DNA from: Mytilisepta virgata
Lineage: Eukaryota; Mollusca; Bivalvia; Mytilida; Mytilidae
Direction: 5' to 3'
NCBI GenBank assembly: GCA_028015205.1
Contig: CM051508.1
Coordinates: forward strand, 13,348,001-13,412,000
Length of the DNA: 64,000 bases
Shown here: positions 60,531-64,000 of the stretch, one piece after another
How positions within the stretch are numbered: the first letter of the stretch is position 1
Layout of the letters: each line of letters begins with the position of its first letter
Made by a program: the position numbers and the translations under genes
The notes under the pieces: model-generated
Seen by the model: the letters and a program-made list of their open reading frames with translations, nothing else
Databases searched by the model: none
What the model was told of the DNA's origin: nothing

Positions 60531-62400
60531 ATGCTCTGTCCATTCGTGAGTTAAGTGATGTTCTGTAATTCAAAGCCTTTGATTTTGGAGGATAGAGAAA
60601 TTAAGTTCCATATTTTAATTGTTATCTGTATATTATTATTGTTTACCTACAATTGTTTATGTGTAAGCCTCTGTGTTTGTTGTATTTGTTCTAAAATGTC
60701 ATGATTTTTTTGTAAATATTATACATTAAGTATGTTTGATGACAGAATCAAATACAAGTATAAAAGAAGAAAAAAGAATGTAAAATCCAGTGACCTCATG
60801 AACAAATTTTTTCCATGATGAACTTATTGTGAAACATACATTCTTTGTGGTGCCGCAGTTTGCATGGATTTGTAGAACAGTCTCTGAATTAAAAAGTTAA
60901 AACATGTCCCTTTCATATAAAAACAATTTTGTATATGGAAAAATTATGTCTTTGCCTTAATTTTCCTGGTCAAATTGTAGTATTTTCATTTGTCAAACAT
61001 AATGAAAATGGCCAATTTCCAAGATGGCGCCTAAAATCTAAAAATAGCATCAGATGAAAAAAAAATTTGGGAATTTTTTTTAATGGTATCCCAAGTATAT
61101 ATGCCAAACTTAATGAAAATCTGCTGACATGTGCTGTGGATGCCTATAATGAGTTTTGCATGCTTTTCTCGATGACTGGGTATTAAGTACAATAAGAAAA
61201 TATGAAACGTTTTTTTGCCTTTCAAGTAAAATGACACTTCAATTATACATTGTACATGTAGATGGCAAACAGTACGCTCAAAATCTTATAAATGCAATTA
61301 CTGACCTTTTTTGGAAAATTGTAGATTTATTTTAAAGTATTATTCTTTCAAAAATTTACCAACAACCATTTGCAGCTAAGTAAACACCTTATTGCATATT
61401 CCAGTCCGAAAAAGAAATTCAGGAATTTAAGGATGATCGCTGGTCTAATAGGAAATAAATAGGATTTGAAATAGGTGTTTTAGTTTGAGAGAACATGAAT
61501 AGTAAACAAATAAGCAAGAAAAAGATATAGGTTCATGTACTCATTTTAGAGCTATAATGCCTTGAAAATTTGCGGGAAATGGGTTTTCTCTGGATTTTTC
61601 ATTTTCTTTGAATTGACAACTTCAGCCTCTCAAAAATTTATGAAAAAATAAAAAAGATTTCATAAAATTTTTTCAAATCCATTTTATGGTATATATGATT
61701 AAATTAAAAAAGAAAACGTTGGGGGTTCATGGGCAAAAAATTCATGTTTAAGAAATGGATAAAACCCGAGGATTCCGAAAATCTGACAAAAATACCATGT
61801 ATGTCTTTTTTTTATCTGATCCATCAGGTGTGTTAGCTGACCACACAATTCGGCAAAATTTTAACAGAACAAGCTTTTAAAATCCAGTGTAATCTTGCAA
61901 ACAAATTGTTTTACATGATGAGAATTTGCCACAGTAATTTCCATTAGAGCATGTGACCGTCCTTACTGAAATATTCCACTTAAATTTTGTTTTTTTTTAG
62001 TGCACCTGAAGTGGAAAGTTTCCACCTCTTTCTGTCAGTTTTTTCTTTTTTTGCCAAGGAATTTCCATTTGAACATGTGACCATCCTAATGAAGCATTCC
62101 ACTTAAATTTTGTTTAATTTATTCAGTGCTCTAAACCTGGAATGTTTCCAACTCTTTATTATATTTACATGTCTTGTACCGTATTTTGCTGCCTACAGGT
62201 CAAGACTTTTTTACTTTAAAATGCCCATTTTACCATTATAAGTCTATGGAGAAAGTATCAATTAGACCTATAATCCAGAAAATACAGTATTAAACACAAC
62301 AGAATATTAATCTTTGCTTTGCTTAAAAGCAGAAAGTTTGTCATGCTTGTACAATAATATACTCTAGAAAACCAATGCTGATAACAGACTCTAGAAATCC
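60531..62400. other. No recognised gene
   Basis: AT-rich. A duplicated motif (TTTCCATT.GA.CATGTGACC and AGCATTCCACTTAAATTTTG) occurs at about 61940 and 62065. Short open frames carry no motif. Confidence 0.45.
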
Positions 62401-62409
62401 ATATTTCCA

Positions 62410-62667
62410 CATCCTACCAAGTCGAGGTTTTGTATCCACGATCGTTCCTACAAACCCCTGAGAACACTCATTCATATTTAGTGGGTCGAACATATCGCCG
62501 CCTTGTGTGTGACCTAAAAAATCCTTCCTACGTTGCAAATAGATTCTCTATCAAACTTGAGAAGCAACCAATGAAAATCGTTCATTTCCGACCCGTAAAA
62601 TCTTAATGAATGTTGTCAGGGATTTGTAGGAACGAACATGGATACAAAATCATGACTTGGGAGGATG
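62410..62667. mobile_element. Mutator-like MITE, copy 3
   Basis: 258 bp, diverged ends CATCCTACCAAGTCGAGGTT ... ATGACTTGGGAGGATG. Perfect 9-bp flanking duplication ATATTTCCA (62401-62409 and 62668-62676). Confidence 0.85.
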
Positions 62668-63015
62668 ATATTTCCATAATATTTTACAATGTATTGAGGT
62701 TATAATCTAGTGTTAATGGTACAATTAATACTCAGTCCTATTTTAAATAATATGTAAAAGAAAAAACGAAAACTTGCCAATACCTAGCAATGTCAGTAAA
62801 CACTAGGGGCACCACTAGGCCGACACCAGAGTTTGTTTACAGTATACTGGTCCCAAAATAGGCTGGAAAAGGTTGTAAAGAAGTGGAATCCAGTTTTCAA
62901 ATAACTTCCCCCCAAAACTGCTCTACCTGGCGTTTACTGAAATGTCATGAACTACCTCTTCTCAATGGCAACCATAAATTGTTTCTGCTTTGTCTCCACA
63001 CAATTTACTTTATTA

Positions 63016-63296
63016 TTTAAGGTATCCGGACCATAATAGATCATGATCGAAAATTGTATCTCTTTTTGACAGTGAATGGCTGAACCAAAAAATTTAAATC
63101 AGGAATTTTGTATATAAATTTACTCAAGTTGAAACACATTTTGTTGCTTATATGCAGAGTCTGTAAAAATAAGTTAGTTATATTGGCATTTTCCCACGTT
63201 TGCCGATAATTACCGAGGTCATTTCAATTGCGTTGTATGCAACATCCGGGAACTTTTGAATAATCACTTGGTCATTTATGGTCCGGATACCTTAAA
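63016..63296. mobile_element. TIR MITE
   Basis: TTTAAGGTATCCGGACCATA ... TATGGTCCGGATACCTTAAA; 281 bp with ~21-bp perfect ends. No coding capacity. Confidence 0.75.
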
Positions 63297-64000
63297 ACTG
63301 ATACACTGGTAGTAGTATGAAATTTATTTACTCTGAGCTACACATAGTTATTGAGTTTATATTGAATGTTCTTGGGTGTTTGTGTGTTTTAGAATTCTGT
63401 GTTAATTCATGTTCATTTTTGTATGAAACAGTTGAAGTTCTTATGGATGTCATATATTTCGCTCTTCTGAACCTTAAAAAATTCTTTGATTTAACAAAAA
63501 TTTTGAGAGATATCAACAGTAAATTTTGTGCAAAATTTGGTGATTGGACCAGTTTATTAATTTGAGGTATCCAGAATTTTGAGATAAGAGTTTGATTTAT
63601 TTTAGTACATGTAGTATGAGAAATTTTATGGTAAATTATTGCTTTTTTTTTTTAGCTAATCTCGCCTGAAAAAAACAATGAGCTTTGTCATTACGTTACC
63701 TCAAATTCAAATCTTTTTGTCTGAAATAAAATATATATATGTTATATACAGGTGATTAATATTTGGATGTGGAGAAGATCGTTTGGACTGCTAGTTTAAT
63801 TGATCTATTTATTTTATCTCTACAATCAGGGTCCAGTTGTTCAAAAGTTAACTACAATTTTCAGTTTCAAATTTTTGCTTTTTTGATTATGTTGAAGGAC
63901 TGAAAATTTTCTGATGGGTTAATCCTACAACGTTGTGTGTCTATGCAATATTCTGTACAGAAATATTACATAACAATCGAAATAATGGAAAGTGAAAAAA
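63297..64000. other. No recognised gene
   Basis: AT-rich end of the window. An 82-codon + frame (63317-63565) and its antisense frame show no family motif. Confidence 0.4.

Overview
The window is eukaryotic, AT-rich and intron-rich, and it reads like a bivalve mollusc genome. The evidence is the set of dispersed repeats (tRNA-derived SINEs, hairpin-headed elements with ~160-bp tandem cores, many TIR/fold-back elements) and the large intron sizes. The species cannot be assigned from the sequence alone. There are no bacterial-type genes, operons or CRISPR arrays.

One protein-coding gene is clearly recognisable: mitochondrial FAD-dependent glycerol-3-phosphate dehydrogenase (GPD2) on the + strand. 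Sixteen coding exons run from the ATG at 14917 to a stop at 58394-58396. They join in phase with GT/AG borders to give 726 residues, against 727 in human. The protein has an N-terminal presequence and membrane segment, both FAD-G3PDH signatures, and a C-terminal EF-hand pair. A second candidate last exon (46688-46789) would replace the final 37 residues with a different 33-residue tail.

Layout: 1-382, end of a reverse-transcriptase element (minus). 797-2255 and 8751-10335, hairpin-headed elements with ~166-bp tandem cores. 2545-6235, a 34-bp-unit satellite with 136-bp and 952-bp higher-order periods. 8130-8640, decayed reverse-transcriptase pseudogene. 13271 onward, SINEs. 14895-58900, GPD2. 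Intron 9 (26344-36824) is the most unusual part. It begins with ~40 tandem copies of the end of exon 9 including its splice donor. It continues with about ten related ~82-nt pri-miRNA-like hairpins (29210-32646), some with compensating base changes. It ends with a 5'-truncated LINE (minus) and a TIR element. The later introns hold further hairpin-headed elements, two SINE families, Mutator-like MITEs with 9-bp target duplications, a Helitron-like candidate and fold-back elements. 59046-64000 holds repeats and no gene that I can support.

The two observations most deserving follow-up are the hairpin cluster (candidate lineage-specific miRNA family hosted by GPD2) and the exon-derived splice-donor array. 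All splice sites and RNA hairpins were read by eye; no search or folding software was run.
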